From Mesorhizobium sp. WSM3859 (GTDB lineage: Bacteria > Pseudomonadota > Alphaproteobacteria > Rhizobiales > Rhizobiaceae): a DNA stretch of 64,000 nt. Location of the stretch: positions 1 through 64,000 of the forward strand of contig NZ_NSGG01000018.1 of the NCBI RefSeq assembly GCF_002295065.1. The letters are read 5' to 3'. The translations under genes and the position numbers were made by a program. Below are positions 31,936 through 40,281 of the stretch, piece after piece. A model generated the notes under the pieces. That model ran no database searches, was not told the DNA's origin, and saw only the letters and a program-made list of their open reading frames with translations. How positions within the stretch are numbered: the first letter of the stretch is position 1; each line of letters starts with the position of its first letter.

Positions 31936-33276
31936 CTACCCGCCGTAAGTAATGCGCCAAATCGTGCCGTTGCCATCCTCGGTGAGGATCAGCGCGCCGT
32001 CCTTGGCCACGGCGACGCCGACCGGCCGGCCCCAGACCGCGTCGTCGGCGATGACGAAGCCGGTGGCGAAGTCGTCATATTCGCCGGTCGGCTTGCCGTC
32101 CTTGAATCTCAGCCGCACCACCTTGTAGCCGGTGCGGACATTACGGTTCCAGGAGCCATGCAAAGTTACGAAGGCGTCACCTTTGTAGTCGGCCGGGAAA
32201 TTGCCGCCGTCGTAAAAGGCGATGTTGAGCGGCGCCGAATGCGCCTGGATCAGCACGTCGGGCATCGTGACCTTGCCGGCGAGGTCGGGGCGCGTGCCTT
32301 TATGGCGCGGGTCCTCATTGTCGCCGATGTAATACCAGGGCCAGCCGTAGAAGGCGCCGTCCTTGACGGCGGTGGCGTATTCGAAGGGGACATTGTCGCC
32401 AAGCTCGTCGCGCTCGTTGACGACGCACCAGAGCGCGCCTGTCGCCGGCTGCACCGTCATGCCGGAGCAGTTGCGCAGGCCGGTGGCGAGCGTCCTGCGG
32501 TTCTTGCCGTCGGGATCGAAGGCGAGCACGTCGGCACGGCCTTCCTCCAGGCCCCAGGCGGCACCCAGCGGCTGCGATTTCGCCCAGTCTTCGAGGCCGC
32601 CCTTCGGCCTTGCGCCCATATCCTCGGCGATGTTGGAGCCGGAGCCGACCGACAGATAGAGCGTCTTGCCATCGGGCGAGAAGGCAATGTCGCGCGTCCA
32701 GTGATGGCTGGCGGGGATCTTGGCGACGATGGTTTCCGGCTTGCCGGACGCTTCGAGGTCGCCGTCGCGATAGGGGAAGCGCACGATGCTGTTGCTGTTG
32801 GCGACATAGACCCATTGCGGCTTGTCGCCTGGCGGATAGAAGGCGATGCCGTAGGGTCGCGTCAGGCCCTTGGCGAAGATTGACGTCTCGGCGGGCTTGG
32901 CGCTGCCTTGCGCCAGACGATAGACGCGGACCTGGTTCGCCCGGCTGTCGGCAACGAAGAGGTCGCCATTCGGCGCCACGCGCACCACACGCGGACTGTC
33001 GATGCCCGATGCGACCAGCTCGGCGGAAAAGCCGGGCGGAAGCTGTAGCTTCGCGCCGTCGGGACGATCAGTGACGCCGCCGCCATTCGAGGCGGACTCC
33101 GTCACATAGGGCTTCGGCATATCCTGAGGCTTCAGCAGCCGGCGCACGCCAGGACGGTCGGCCTTCCAGTCGCCAAAGGCCTTTTCGCCGCTGAGCAAGG
33201 GCTGATCGGCCTGCTGCGCAAAGGCACCCGTGGCACAAACCAGCGCGAGGCCCGCAAGGCCGGCGATCCGCATCAT
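31936..33276 (-). CDS. PQQ-dependent sugar (sorbosone) dehydrogenase-like protein
   Basis: 446-aa exported beta-propeller protein of the glucose/sorbosone dehydrogenase family. Signal peptide: residues 1-21 (IAGLAGLALVCATGAFAQ). Propeller segments include NGDLFVADSRANQVRVYRLA, TRPYGIAFYPPGDKPQWVYV and the conserved DVLIQAHSAPLNIAFYDG near residue 345. Periplasmic oxidation of a sugar or alcohol with PQQ is the family activity; binding residues were not checked individually. The start at 33276 (MMRIAG, or 33273) follows GGAGG. Confidence 0.85.
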   Translation of the reverse strand: MMRIAGLAGLALVCATGAFAQQADQPLLSGEKAFGDWKADRPGVRRLLKPQDMPKPYVTESASNGGGVTDRPDGAKLQLPPGFSAELVASGIDSPRVVRVAPNGDLFVADSRANQVRVYRLAQGSAKPAETSIFAKGLTRPYGIAFYPPGDKPQWVYVANSNSIVRFPYRDGDLEASGKPETIVAKIPASHHWTRDIAFSPDGKTLYLSVGSGSNIAEDMGARPKGGLEDWAKSQPLGAAWGLEEGRADVLAFDPDGKNRRTLATGLRNCSGMTVQPATGALWCVVNERDELGDNVPFEYATAVKDGAFYGWPWYYIGDNEDPRHKGTRPDLAGKVTMPDVLIQAHSAPLNIAFYDGGNFPADYKGDAFVTLHGSWNRNVRTGYKVVRLRFKDGKPTGEYDDFATGFVIADDAVWGRPVGVAVAKDGALILTEDGNGTIWRITYGG

Positions 33277-33391
33277 GCTGTCCTCCGTCACCTGTCGACG
33301 CGCCCAGATTGATCGGACGCCCGCAGACAGGAGATATTGGGCAACCGTCCCAAAAAAGAAGCTTGCGCAAGCGGATTGACGGAGCGCCGGG

Positions 33392-33589
33392 TCAGGCTTC
33401 TTCCGCATCCAGATCGTCATCGAGGCGCTTTTCCAGCTCGACGAGATCGGCCGGCAAGGGCAGGCCCATGGCGCGGAGTTCCCGCAATTTCTCGCGCAGC
33501 TGCTCCTGGATCTCGTGATCGTCCTCGGGCTGGTTGATCATTTCCTGAAGCAGGAGGTCGATCTGGGCCTTGATTGCTTCCAGCGCCAT
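33392..33589 (-). CDS. Small acidic conserved-type hypothetical protein (65 aa)
   Basis: 65-aa helical, highly charged protein: MALEAIKAQIDLLLQEMINQ, then LREKLRELRAMGLPLPADLV and an acidic tail. Predicted coiled-coil or helical bundle; no known family assigned. It follows hrcA by 24 bp on the same strand and probably belongs to the same operon, in the place where grpE often sits in related bacteria. Confidence 0.75.
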   Translation of the reverse strand: MALEAIKAQIDLLLQEMINQPEDDHEIQEQLREKLRELRAMGLPLPADLVELEKRLDDDLDAEEA

Positions 33590-33613
33590 TTTTCTTGCCC
33601 TCCTTCCAGTATG

Positions 33614-34711
33614 CTATCTGAGCATGCGCGAAATCAGCTGCGCCGTATAGTCGACCATCGGCACGATGCGGGCGTAGTTCAGCCGCGTCGGCCCGATGAC
33701 GCCAAGCGCGCCGATGACACGAGCGTCCTTGTCGCGATAGGGCGCGACGACCAGCGATGAGCCGGATAGCGAAAACAGCTTGTTCTCCGAGCCGATGAAG
33801 ATGCGCACGCCCGGCCCTTCCTCGGCGAGGTCGAGAAGCTGCAGCAGCCCGTCCTGAGTCTCCAGGTCCTCGAACAGATGGCGCAGCAGTTCGAGGTCGG
33901 CCTGGGCGGTGACATTTTCCAGGAGGTTGGCGCGGCCGCGCACGATGAGACGCGCCGGCAGGCCGCTTTCGGCGCCCGCCCAGACCGCCAGGCCTTTCTC
34001 GACAAGATCCTGCGACAGCGTGTCGAGGGCGGATTTGGTCTCGTCCTTGATGCGGGCGATCTCGGCGCGCGCCTCGGCCAAAGTGCGGCCCCTGATATGG
34101 GCGTTGAGGAAATTGGATGCCTCGTGCAGTTGCGACACGGTGGTGCCTGCGGGCAGGTCGACGACGCGGTTCTCGACATCGCCATTCTGCGACACCAGCA
34201 CGGCAAGCGCCTTGGTGGGCTCGAGCTGGATGAACTCGATATGCTTCAGCGCGACCTCGTTCTTGGAGGCGAGCACGAGGCCGGCGCCGCGCGACATGCC
34301 GGACAGCATCTGGCTGGCCTCGGTCAGCATATGCTCCAGCGTCGCGCCCGAGCTCGAGGCGCGCACCTGCGCCTCGATGATGCGGCGCTCGTCGTCGGAA
34401 AGGTCGCCGAGCTCCATGAAGGCGTCGACGAAGAAGCGCAGGCCCGTCTGGGTCGGGAGCCGCCCGGCGGAGATGTGCGGCGCGTAGATCAGGCCCAGAT
34501 GCTCAAGGTCGCTCATCACGTTGCGGATGGTGGCTGGCGACAGCGAGGAGGGCAGGATGCGCGACAGGCTGCGCGAGCCGACCGGCTCGCCGTCGCGCAG
34601 ATAGGAATCGACAATCCGCCGGAAAATATCGCGCGAGCGCATGTCGAGTGACTGAAGTACCGGCGACTGAAGCCCGGGTGACTGCGACGTCGGATCGACT
34701 GGTTTGTTCAT
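33614..34711 (-). CDS. hrcA: Heat-inducible transcription repressor HrcA
   Basis: Represses groESL-type heat-shock operons by binding CIRCE elements, 365 aa. The winged helix-turn-helix is at about residues 25-95 (RDIFRRIVDSYLRDGEPVGS, SPATIRNVMSDLEHLGLIYA), with the conserved HISAGRLPTQTGLRFFVDAF after it and a GAF-like dimer domain to the end. AGGAGG lies upstream of the start at 34711. Divergent from rph, as in many alphaproteobacteria. No CIRCE sequence was found in the shared promoter region. Confidence 0.94.
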   Translation of the reverse strand: MNKPVDPTSQSPGLQSPVLQSLDMRSRDIFRRIVDSYLRDGEPVGSRSLSRILPSSLSPATIRNVMSDLEHLGLIYAPHISAGRLPTQTGLRFFVDAFMELGDLSDDERRIIEAQVRASSSGATLEHMLTEASQMLSGMSRGAGLVLASKNEVALKHIEFIQLEPTKALAVLVSQNGDVENRVVDLPAGTTVSQLHEASNFLNAHIRGRTLAEARAEIARIKDETKSALDTLSQDLVEKGLAVWAGAESGLPARLIVRGRANLLENVTAQADLELLRHLFEDLETQDGLLQLLDLAEEGPGVRIFIGSENKLFSLSGSSLVVAPYRDKDARVIGALGVIGPTRLNYARIVPMVDYTAQLISRMLR

Positions 34712-34881
34712 TCCGGCGAGAAACCTCCTGCCGAAAAGATATAGACTTAAGCCACCCCCGCGCAACCCAGTGCCGCGTTTGCGGTCACCGCCTCGTTTTG
34801 CTGCCCCTTTTCCTTTGCGACTTGCCGCGCATGCGTCTACAAGCCGGCCAAGATTCCGAAAACGACAAGAAAGCAGGCCGA

Positions 34882-35598
34882 ATGCGCCCCTCCAAACGCC
34901 AAGCCGATGAAATGCGCGCCATCTCCTTCGAGCGCGGCGTGTCCAAGCACGCCGAAGGCTCTTGCCTGGTGAAGTTCGGCGACACGCATGTCTTGTGCAC
35001 GGCCAGCCTTGAGGAAAAAGTGCCGGCCTGGATGCGCAATTCCGCCAAGGGCTGGGTGACGGCCGAATACGGCATGCTGCCGCGCTCGACCGGCGAGCGC
35101 ATGCGGCGCGAGGCCTCCGCCGGCAAGCAGGGCGGCCGCACGCTGGAGATCCAGCGGCTGATCGGCCGTTCGCTGCGCGCCGTGGTCGACCTGCAGGCGC
35201 TGGGCGAACAGCAGATCACCGTCGACTGCGACGTGATCCAGGCCGATGGCGGCACCCGCACCGCCTCGATCACCGGCGGCTGGGTGGCACTTTACGACTG
35301 CCTGCGCTGGATGGAAGCGCGCCAGATGGTCAGCGTCGCCAAGGTGCTGAAGGACCATGTCGCGGCGATCTCCTGCGGCATCCATGACGGCCAGCCGGTC
35401 ATCGATCTCGACTACCTCGAGGATTCCTCGGCCGGCACCGACGCCAATTTCGTCATGACCGGCAAGGGCGGCATCGTCGAGATCCAGGGCACGGCCGAGG
35501 GTGAGCCTTTCTCCGAGGAGCAGTTCGCAGCGCTGATGGGCCTGGCCAAGAAGGGGATTTCACGGCTGGTGAGCCTGCAGCAGATGGCGGTGGCGTAG
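34882..35598 (+). CDS. rph: Ribonuclease PH
   Basis: Phosphorolytic 3'-5' exoribonuclease that trims tRNA 3' ends, 238 aa, normal length. Conserved segments include MRPSKRQADEMRAISFERG, RSTGERMRREASAGKQGGRT (phosphate-binding Arg), LEIQRLIGRSLRAVVDL and DCDVIQADGGTRTASITGG. The C-terminus is complete, unlike the truncated K-12 allele. Divergent from hrcA. A family A repeat follows the stop at once. Confidence 0.96.
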   Translation: MRPSKRQADEMRAISFERGVSKHAEGSCLVKFGDTHVLCTASLEEKVPAWMRNSAKGWVTAEYGMLPRSTGERMRREASAGKQGGRTLEIQRLIGRSLRAVVDLQALGEQQITVDCDVIQADGGTRTASITGGWVALYDCLRWMEARQMVSVAKVLKDHVAAISCGIHDGQPVIDLDYLEDSSAGTDANFVMTGKGGIVEIQGTAEGEPFSEEQFAALMGLAKKGISRLVSLQQMAVA

Positions 35599-35620
35599 GG
35601 TTTCCAATGCCGAGCCTAGG

Positions 35621-35780
35621 CCCCCCTCTCTGGCCTGCCGGCCATCTCCCCCTCAAGGGGGGAGATTGGATGTCACGGCGGCTTTCGCCAATCGCCAACG
35701 TCGCAAGATGTGCGGCGACGTCGACGCTGCCAATCTCCCCCCTTGAGGGGGAGATGCCCGGTAGGGCAGAGAGGGGGGCC
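35621..35780. repeat. Family A composite repeat reaching the VOC gene start
   Basis: Left unit CCCCCCTCTCTGGCCTGCCG, spacer with GCTTTCGCCAATCGCCAACG, right unit CTCCCCCCTTGAGGGGGAG, ATGCCCGGTAGGGCAGAGAG and a G-run ending at 35778. The next gene starts with GTG at 35783, so the repeat replaces the normal ribosome-binding region. Confidence 0.85.
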
Positions 35781-35782
35781 TC

Positions 35783-36193
35783 GTGACTCCCTCTGCGATT
35801 TTGGAATCAGCTCTCTATGTCACCGATTTGGCTGAAGTCGAAACCTTCTACCGCGACATCATCGGCCTCGAACCCGTGGGCAAGGTCGAAGGCCGCCACG
35901 TCTTCTTCCGCTGCGGCGACGGCGTGCTGCTTCTCTTCAACGCGGAAGCCACCAAAATCCCGCCGGCGTCTGACGCCAGCCTGAAAGTGCCGCCGCATGG
36001 CACGGCCGGCGAGGGGCATCTCTGCTTTGCGGCTACCGCAGACGAGATCGCCAAATGGCGCGACCATCTCGCCGCGAACAACATCGCCATCGAAAGCGAT
36101 TTCGAATGGCCGCAGGGCGGGCATTCGATCTATATCCGCGATCCGTCGGGCAATTCGATCGAGTTCGCCGAGCCAAGGATCTGGGGTTTTTGA
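35783..36193 (+). CDS. VOC-family (glyoxalase/bleomycin-resistance fold) protein
   Basis: 136-aa vicinal oxygen chelate domain: ALYVTDLAEVETFYRDIIGL at the N-terminus, GEGHLCFAATADEIAKWRDH in the middle and SIYIRDPSGNSIEFAEPRIW at the end, where the metal Glu of the second half lies. Members include glyoxalases, dioxygenases and resistance proteins; the activity here is unknown. Start is GTG at 35783, directly after a repeat whose terminal G-run may act as the ribosome-binding site. Its stop overlaps the rdgB ATG by one base, so translation is coupled. Confidence 0.87.
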   Translation: MTPSAILESALYVTDLAEVETFYRDIIGLEPVGKVEGRHVFFRCGDGVLLLFNAEATKIPPASDASLKVPPHGTAGEGHLCFAATADEIAKWRDHLAANNIAIESDFEWPQGGHSIYIRDPSGNSIEFAEPRIWGF

Positions 36194-36870
36194 TGCATTC
36201 GCTGAACGGAAAGAAGATCGTCGTCGCCAGCCATAATGCCGGCAAGCTGCGCGAATTCGCCGACCTGATGGCGCCGTTCGGCTTCGAGGCGAAATCGGCC
36301 AAGGAATACGGCCTGCCCGAGCCGGACGAGACCGGCACGACCTTCGAGGAGAACGCCTACATCAAGGCCTTCGCGGCGGCCAAGGCGACCGGCCTGCCAG
36401 CGCTGTCGGACGATTCCGGGCTCTGCGTCGACGCGCTCGGCGGGGCGCCTGGCGTCTACACCGCCAACTGGGCTGAAAAGCCGGACGGGTCACGCGATTT
36501 CGGCATGGCCATGCAGAAGACGGAAACGGCGTTGCAGGAAGTCCGCGCGACCGAGCCCGCCCAGCGCACCGGCCGATTCGTCGCCGTCATTTGTCTCGCC
36601 TTCCCGGACGGCGAGGCGGAGTATTATCGCGGCGAAGCGGAAGGCACGCTGGTATGGCCGCCGCGCGGCACGCTGGGCTTCGGCTACGATCCGGTGTTTT
36701 TGCCCAACGGTTTCGACAAGACCTTTGGCGAGATGAGCGCGGAACAAAAACATGGCTGGAAGCCCGGCCAGGCGACGGCGCTTTCGCACCGCGCCCGCGC
36801 CTTCCAGAAATTCGCGCAAGCGCGATTGGATTTGGCCAGATTGGATCTGGCGCGATCAGGACCCTTATGA
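36193..36870 (+). CDS. rdgB: XTP/dITP diphosphatase (RdgB/HAM1)
   Basis: Removes non-canonical purine triphosphates (dITP, XTP) from the nucleotide pool, 225 aa. Signature segments are SHNAGKLREF near the N-terminus, TFEENAYIKAFAAAKATGLP, ALSDDSGLCVDALGG and FGYDPVFLPNG, followed by LSHRARAF. Sits between the VOC gene (1-bp overlap) and hemW (ATGA overlap at 36867-36870) in an operon. Confidence 0.95.
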   Translation: MHSLNGKKIVVASHNAGKLREFADLMAPFGFEAKSAKEYGLPEPDETGTTFEENAYIKAFAAAKATGLPALSDDSGLCVDALGGAPGVYTANWAEKPDGSRDFGMAMQKTETALQEVRATEPAQRTGRFVAVICLAFPDGEAEYYRGEAEGTLVWPPRGTLGFGYDPVFLPNGFDKTFGEMSAEQKHGWKPGQATALSHRARAFQKFAQARLDLARLDLARSGPL

Positions 36871-38039
36871 GCGCAGTGACCATACCGCTCGACCGCAGCC
36901 CCGGCTTCGGGGTCTATATCCACTGGCCGTTCTGCGCGGCCAAGTGCCCTTACTGCGACTTCAACAGCCATGTCCGCCATCAACCGGTCGACCAGGAGCG
37001 TTTTGCCCGCGCCTTCGAGACGGAGCTTGCGACCATGCGCGCCCGCACCGGGCCGCGCGAGGTGACCAGCATTTTTCTCGGCGGCGGCACGCCGTCACTG
37101 ATGAAGCCGGAAACGGTGGGCGCCGTGCTGGAGGCGGTGGCGAAGAACTGGACGGTGCCGGCCGGCATCGAGGTGACGCTGGAGGCCAACCCGTCCTCGG
37201 TCGAGGCCGAGCGTTTCCGCGGCTATCGCGCCGCCGGCGTCAATCGCGTCTCGCTCGGCGTGCAGGCGCTGAACGACAAGGACCTGCGCTTCCTCGGCCG
37301 GCTGCACAATGTCGAGGAAGCCTTGCACGCCATCGGCCTCGCCCGCGAGATTTTTCCGCGGCTGTCCTTCGACCTGATCTATGCGCGGCCCGGCCAGACG
37401 CCCGAGGCGTGGGGAGCGGAGCTGGAGCAGGCGATCGGCTATGCGGTCGACCATCTGTCGCTCTACCAACTCACCATCGAGGAGGGCACGCCCTTCCATG
37501 CGCTTTACGCGGCGAAGAAATTCACGCTGCCCGACAACGACCACGCCGCCGACCTCTACGCGCTGACGCAGGAGGTGACGGCGGCGCATGGACTGCCGGC
37601 CTACGAGACTTCCAACCACGCCCGGCCGGGGGCCGAAAGCCGGCACAACCTGACCTATTGGCGCTATGGCGAATATGCCGGCGTCGGCCCGGGCGCGCAT
37701 GGCCGCTTCGTCGAGAACGGCCGCCGCACGGTGACGATAGCGGAAAGAATGCCGGAGACCTGGCTCAACCTGGTCGAGGCCAAGGGCCATGGCATCACCG
37801 GCGGGGAAGTCCTGACGCGCGCGGAAGAAGCCGACGAGTTCCTGCTGATGGGACTGAGGCTCGCCGAAGGCATCGACTTGCAGCGCTACGAGGCGCTGTC
37901 AGGGCGCGGCCTTTCGACCGCGCGGCTTTCCGTGCTGCAGGAAGAAGGGCTGGTGGCGCCGGTCGGCAATGCAAGGCTGCGCGCCACGACCGCCGGCATG
38001 ATCGTGCTGGATGCGGTGGTGGCGGATCTGGCGCGGTAG
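36867..38039 (+). CDS. hemW: HemW-like radical SAM heme chaperone
   Basis: 390-aa radical SAM protein (formerly called oxygen-independent coproporphyrinogen III oxidase-like). The cluster motif CxxxCxxC is at Cys23, Cys27 and Cys30 in the segment VYIHWPFCAAKCPYCDFNSH, with the GGGTPS motif near residue 75 and the C-terminal HemN-type domain (ADEFLLMGLRLAEGID). HemW proteins bind heme and deliver it; they lack the fourth Cys of true HemN (CxxxCxxCxC), as here, where Asp-Phe follows. Start overlaps the rdgB stop (ATGA). Confidence 0.93.
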   Translation: MSAVTIPLDRSPGFGVYIHWPFCAAKCPYCDFNSHVRHQPVDQERFARAFETELATMRARTGPREVTSIFLGGGTPSLMKPETVGAVLEAVAKNWTVPAGIEVTLEANPSSVEAERFRGYRAAGVNRVSLGVQALNDKDLRFLGRLHNVEEALHAIGLAREIFPRLSFDLIYARPGQTPEAWGAELEQAIGYAVDHLSLYQLTIEEGTPFHALYAAKKFTLPDNDHAADLYALTQEVTAAHGLPAYETSNHARPGAESRHNLTYWRYGEYAGVGPGAHGRFVENGRRTVTIAERMPETWLNLVEAKGHGITGGEVLTRAEEADEFLLMGLRLAEGIDLQRYEALSGRGLSTARLSVLQEEGLVAPVGNARLRATTAGMIVLDAVVADLAR

Positions 38040-38044
38040 CCTTC

Positions 38045-38365
38045 TTGAAGAACGTCCTCTTCGTCTGCAGCCAGAACCGCCTTCGCAGTCCGACCGCCGA
38101 GCAGGTGTTTTCCAGGCGCCGAGACATCGAGGTGGAATCGGCCGGTACCAATCATGACGCCGACAACCCGCTGACGCATGAGCTGGTCGCCTGGGCGGAC
38201 ATCATCTTTGTCATGGAAAAGGCGCATCGCGCCAAGCTGCAGAAGAAATTCCGGTCGAGCCTGAAGGGCGCCAGAGTGATCTGCCTCGATATCCCGGACG
38301 ACTACGACTTCATGGACCCGGAGCTGGTGCGGCTGCTGGAAGCGAAGGTCGGCAGATACCTTTGA
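38045..38365 (+). CDS. COG4551-type low-molecular-weight phosphatase, TTG start
   Basis: 106-aa predicted protein tyrosine phosphatase. The P-loop CSQNRLRS (Cys8-x5-Arg14) lies next to the N-terminus, and the segment VICLDIPDDYDFMDPELVRL carries the general-acid Asp region. The only plausible start is TTG at 38045, which gives MKNVLFVCSQNRLRS and lies 5 bp after the hemW stop. Cys and Arg of the catalytic loop are intact. The substrate is unknown; it is co-directional with VOC-rdgB-hemW and probably co-transcribed. Confidence 0.85.
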   Translation: MKNVLFVCSQNRLRSPTAEQVFSRRRDIEVESAGTNHDADNPLTHELVAWADIIFVMEKAHRAKLQKKFRSSLKGARVICLDIPDDYDFMDPELVRLLEAKVGRYL

Positions 38366-38389
38366 AGATAGCGCGCTGCTAGCGCGTTC

Positions 38390-38541
38390 GTCATTCTCGG
38401 GCTTGACCCGGGAATCCATGCCGTGACCTATGCGACGGGTGCGGCGGTGCAGAATTCTGCACCGTTGGTGGCGCTTCGATGTAACGGCATGGATTCCAGG
38501 GTCTGCGCGCGTCGCTTCGCTCCTTGCTCCGCCCTGGAATG
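38390..38541. repeat. Family D composite palindromic repeat, copy 2
   Basis: Arms CGGGAATCCATGCCGTGACC and GTAACGGCATGGATTCCAGG surround the perfect core palindrome GGTGCAGAATTCTGCACC (about 38445-38462). The right end CGCGTCGCTTCGCTCCTTGC followed by CCGCCCTGGAATGACG is shared with the copies at 18.3 and 63.2 kb. Confidence 0.85.
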
Positions 38542-38886
38542 ACGAAGCGCGGGATCGCGAACGGTGCTGGTTAAGCGTCGTGCTTCTGACGGTGTTTGCC
38601 GCGGGTCTTCTCGCCATGCGCCTCACCGTGGCGGACCTGCTTCTGGTCGGCCTTGTCGCGGCGTGCGCCGTGCTGCTCGGCGATGGGGTGTGGAGGGATG
38701 CCCTCGCGGGCGGTCTTGCTTTCAAGTCGGCTGATGAAAATGTCGAAGCGATTGGGCATCGTTCGGTCCTGCCTCCTCCCGGGGAATCAGGGGTTAAATT
38801 CGCCGTCGTCGGTTTCGTTCCGCACTGTGGCAAAGGCATGGCGATTTCGTTAACCCGACCTCACGTTTTGCAACAGGCCGTCAGCC
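38542..38886. other. Intergenic region with one possible small minus-strand gene
   Basis: Upstream region of rsmI. Apart from the candidate small gene at 38571-38759 nothing else coding is seen; 38760-38886 should hold the divergent promoters. Confidence 0.45.
38571..38759 (-). CDS. Small charged hypothetical protein (62 aa)
   Basis: Starts MPNRFDIFISRLESKTAREG and continues with a highly polar Lys/Gln/His-rich tail (KADQKQVRHGEAHGEKTRGK). The N-terminus looks like a genuine protein. GGGAGGAGG lies about 13 bases upstream of the ATG, rather far. Divergent from rsmI; no family recognised. Confidence 0.4.
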   Translation of the reverse strand: MPNRFDIFISRLESKTAREGIPPHPIAEQHGARRDKADQKQVRHGEAHGEKTRGKHRQKHDA

Positions 38887-39807
38887 ATGCCAAACAGGGT
38901 GAACGGAGGGTTATCCTTGACCGGCGACAGAAGCAGCTACTTGATCGGAACGACCGAGATCGCGGCACGGCCGCTCCAGCCGGCGCTTTATCTGGTGGCG
39001 ACGCCCATCGGCAATCTGGCCGACATCACGCTGCGCGCGCTGGAGACGCTGGCCGCCGCCGACATCGTCGCCTGCGAGGACACGCGCGTGTCGCGCGTGT
39101 TGCTCGAACGCTACGGCATCCGCCGCCGTACCACCGCCTATCACGAGCACAATGCGCAGGACGCTGGGCCGAAGCTGATCGAGGCGCTGGCGGCCGGGCA
39201 GAGCGTGGCGCTGATCTCCGACGCCGGCACGCCGCTGGTCTCCGATCCCGGCTACCGGCTGGTCGGCGAGGCGCTTGAGCAGGGCATCCGCGTGGTGCCG
39301 ATCCCGGGGCCCTCGGCCGCGCTCGCGGCGCTGACGGCTTCCGGCCTGCCATCCGATGCTTTCCTGTTCGCGGGCTTCCTGCCGGTGAAGACCGGGCAGC
39401 GACTCACCAAGCTCGAAACCTTCAAGGCGGTGCCGGCAACGCTGATCTTCTTCGAATCGCCGCGCCGGCTGGCGGAGACGCTTGCCGCCATGGTCGAGGC
39501 GCTGGGCGGCGCACGGCAAGCCGCGATCGGCCGCGAGCTGACCAAGACCTTCGAGGAGATGCGCACCGGAACGCTGGCCGATCTGGCCGACCATTATGCG
39601 GCGGCCGATACGCCGAAGGGCGAGATCGTCATCTGCGTCGGTCCGGCGGAGGTGACGAAGGACCAGCCGGCGGACATCGACCGGTTGCTGTTGTCGCTCG
39701 CCACGGAAATGCCGGCGTCCAAGGCGGCGGCGGAAGCGGCGAAGATGACCGGCGGGCAGAAGCAGGCGCTTTACCGGCGATTGCTGGAGCTGAAGGACGG
39801 ACCATGA
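38887..39807 (+). CDS. rsmI: 16S rRNA (cytidine1402-2'-O)-methyltransferase RsmI
   Basis: SAM-dependent methylation of C1402 in 16S rRNA, 306 aa. Tetrapyrrole-methylase-fold motifs: LYLVATPIGNLADITLRALE, DIVACEDTRVSRVLL, ALISDAGTPLVSDPGYRLV and VPIPGPSAALAAL. The C-terminal 50 residues carry the small Lys-rich RsmI domain. The annotated ATG at 38887 gives about 30 extra N-terminal residues before the core; a later start is possible. Its stop (39805-39807) lies inside a rhizobial hairpin repeat. yraN follows in the same direction, the common gene order. Confidence 0.94.
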   Translation: MPNRVNGGLSLTGDRSSYLIGTTEIAARPLQPALYLVATPIGNLADITLRALETLAAADIVACEDTRVSRVLLERYGIRRRTTAYHEHNAQDAGPKLIEALAAGQSVALISDAGTPLVSDPGYRLVGEALEQGIRVVPIPGPSAALAALTASGLPSDAFLFAGFLPVKTGQRLTKLETFKAVPATLIFFESPRRLAETLAAMVEALGGARQAAIGRELTKTFEEMRTGTLADLADHYAAADTPKGEIVICVGPAEVTKDQPADIDRLLLSLATEMPASKAAAEAAKMTGGQKQALYRRLLELKDGP

Positions 39808-39845
39808 TCCCAAAAAGTGGAAGCCGGTTTTTGGATAAGATCATG
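39803..39845. repeat. Rhizobial hairpin repeat overlapping the rsmI stop
   Basis: Outer arms CATGATC and GATCATG, inner arms CCAAAAA and TTTTTGG around AAGCCGG. The rsmI stop codon TGA is part of the left arm. A related hairpin is at 47320-47362. Could act as a terminator or mRNA end stabiliser for rsmI; function not known. Confidence 0.7.
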
Positions 39846-39858
39846 GTCAAGCAAAAAG

Positions 39859-40236
39859 ATGGCTGAGCGTACTTTAGGCCATCGCCGAAAAGCCTATCGG
39901 CGCGGCCACCGCGGCGAGTGGCTGGCGGCGCTGGCGCTGATGCTGAAAGGCTACCGCATCCTTGCCCGCCGCCATCGCACCAGGCTCGGCGAGATCGACC
40001 TGATCGCCCGGCGCGGCGACCTCGTGCTGTTCGTCGAGGTCAAGGCGCGGCGCACGCTGATCGAGGCAATGGAAGCGATCGCCCATGAATCGGAGCGCCG
40101 CATCGAGGGCGCCGCGGATATCTGGCTGTCGCGCCAGCCCGACTATGGCAGGCTTTCGATGCGCTTCGACATGGTGGCGGTGCTGCCCTGGCGCTGGCCG
40201 GTGCATGTCGAGAACGCGTTTTATGGACGGAATTGA
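39859..40236 (+). CDS. yraN: YraN/UPF0102 family nuclease-like protein
   Basis: 125-aa protein with a PD-(D/E)XK-like fold: RGHRGEWLAALALMLKGYRI at the start, GEIDLIARRGDLVLFVEVKA containing the E-x-D...E-V-K pattern of the active site. Biochemical role unsettled (RNase or structure-specific nuclease activity has been proposed in the family). Position after rsmI is conserved in many bacteria. Confidence 0.9.
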   Translation: MAERTLGHRRKAYRRGHRGEWLAALALMLKGYRILARRHRTRLGEIDLIARRGDLVLFVEVKARRTLIEAMEAIAHESERRIEGAADIWLSRQPDYGRLSMRFDMVAVLPWRWPVHVENAFYGRN

Positions 40237-40281
40237 GCGGGCCTCCCTCAGCCGACCCTTACGAATGTCGGCGGGACAGCA

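Noticed and set aside
34712..34881. CIRCE element in the hrcA-rph promoter region
   Set aside because: No TTAGCACTC-N9-GAGTGCTAA or close variant is visible.
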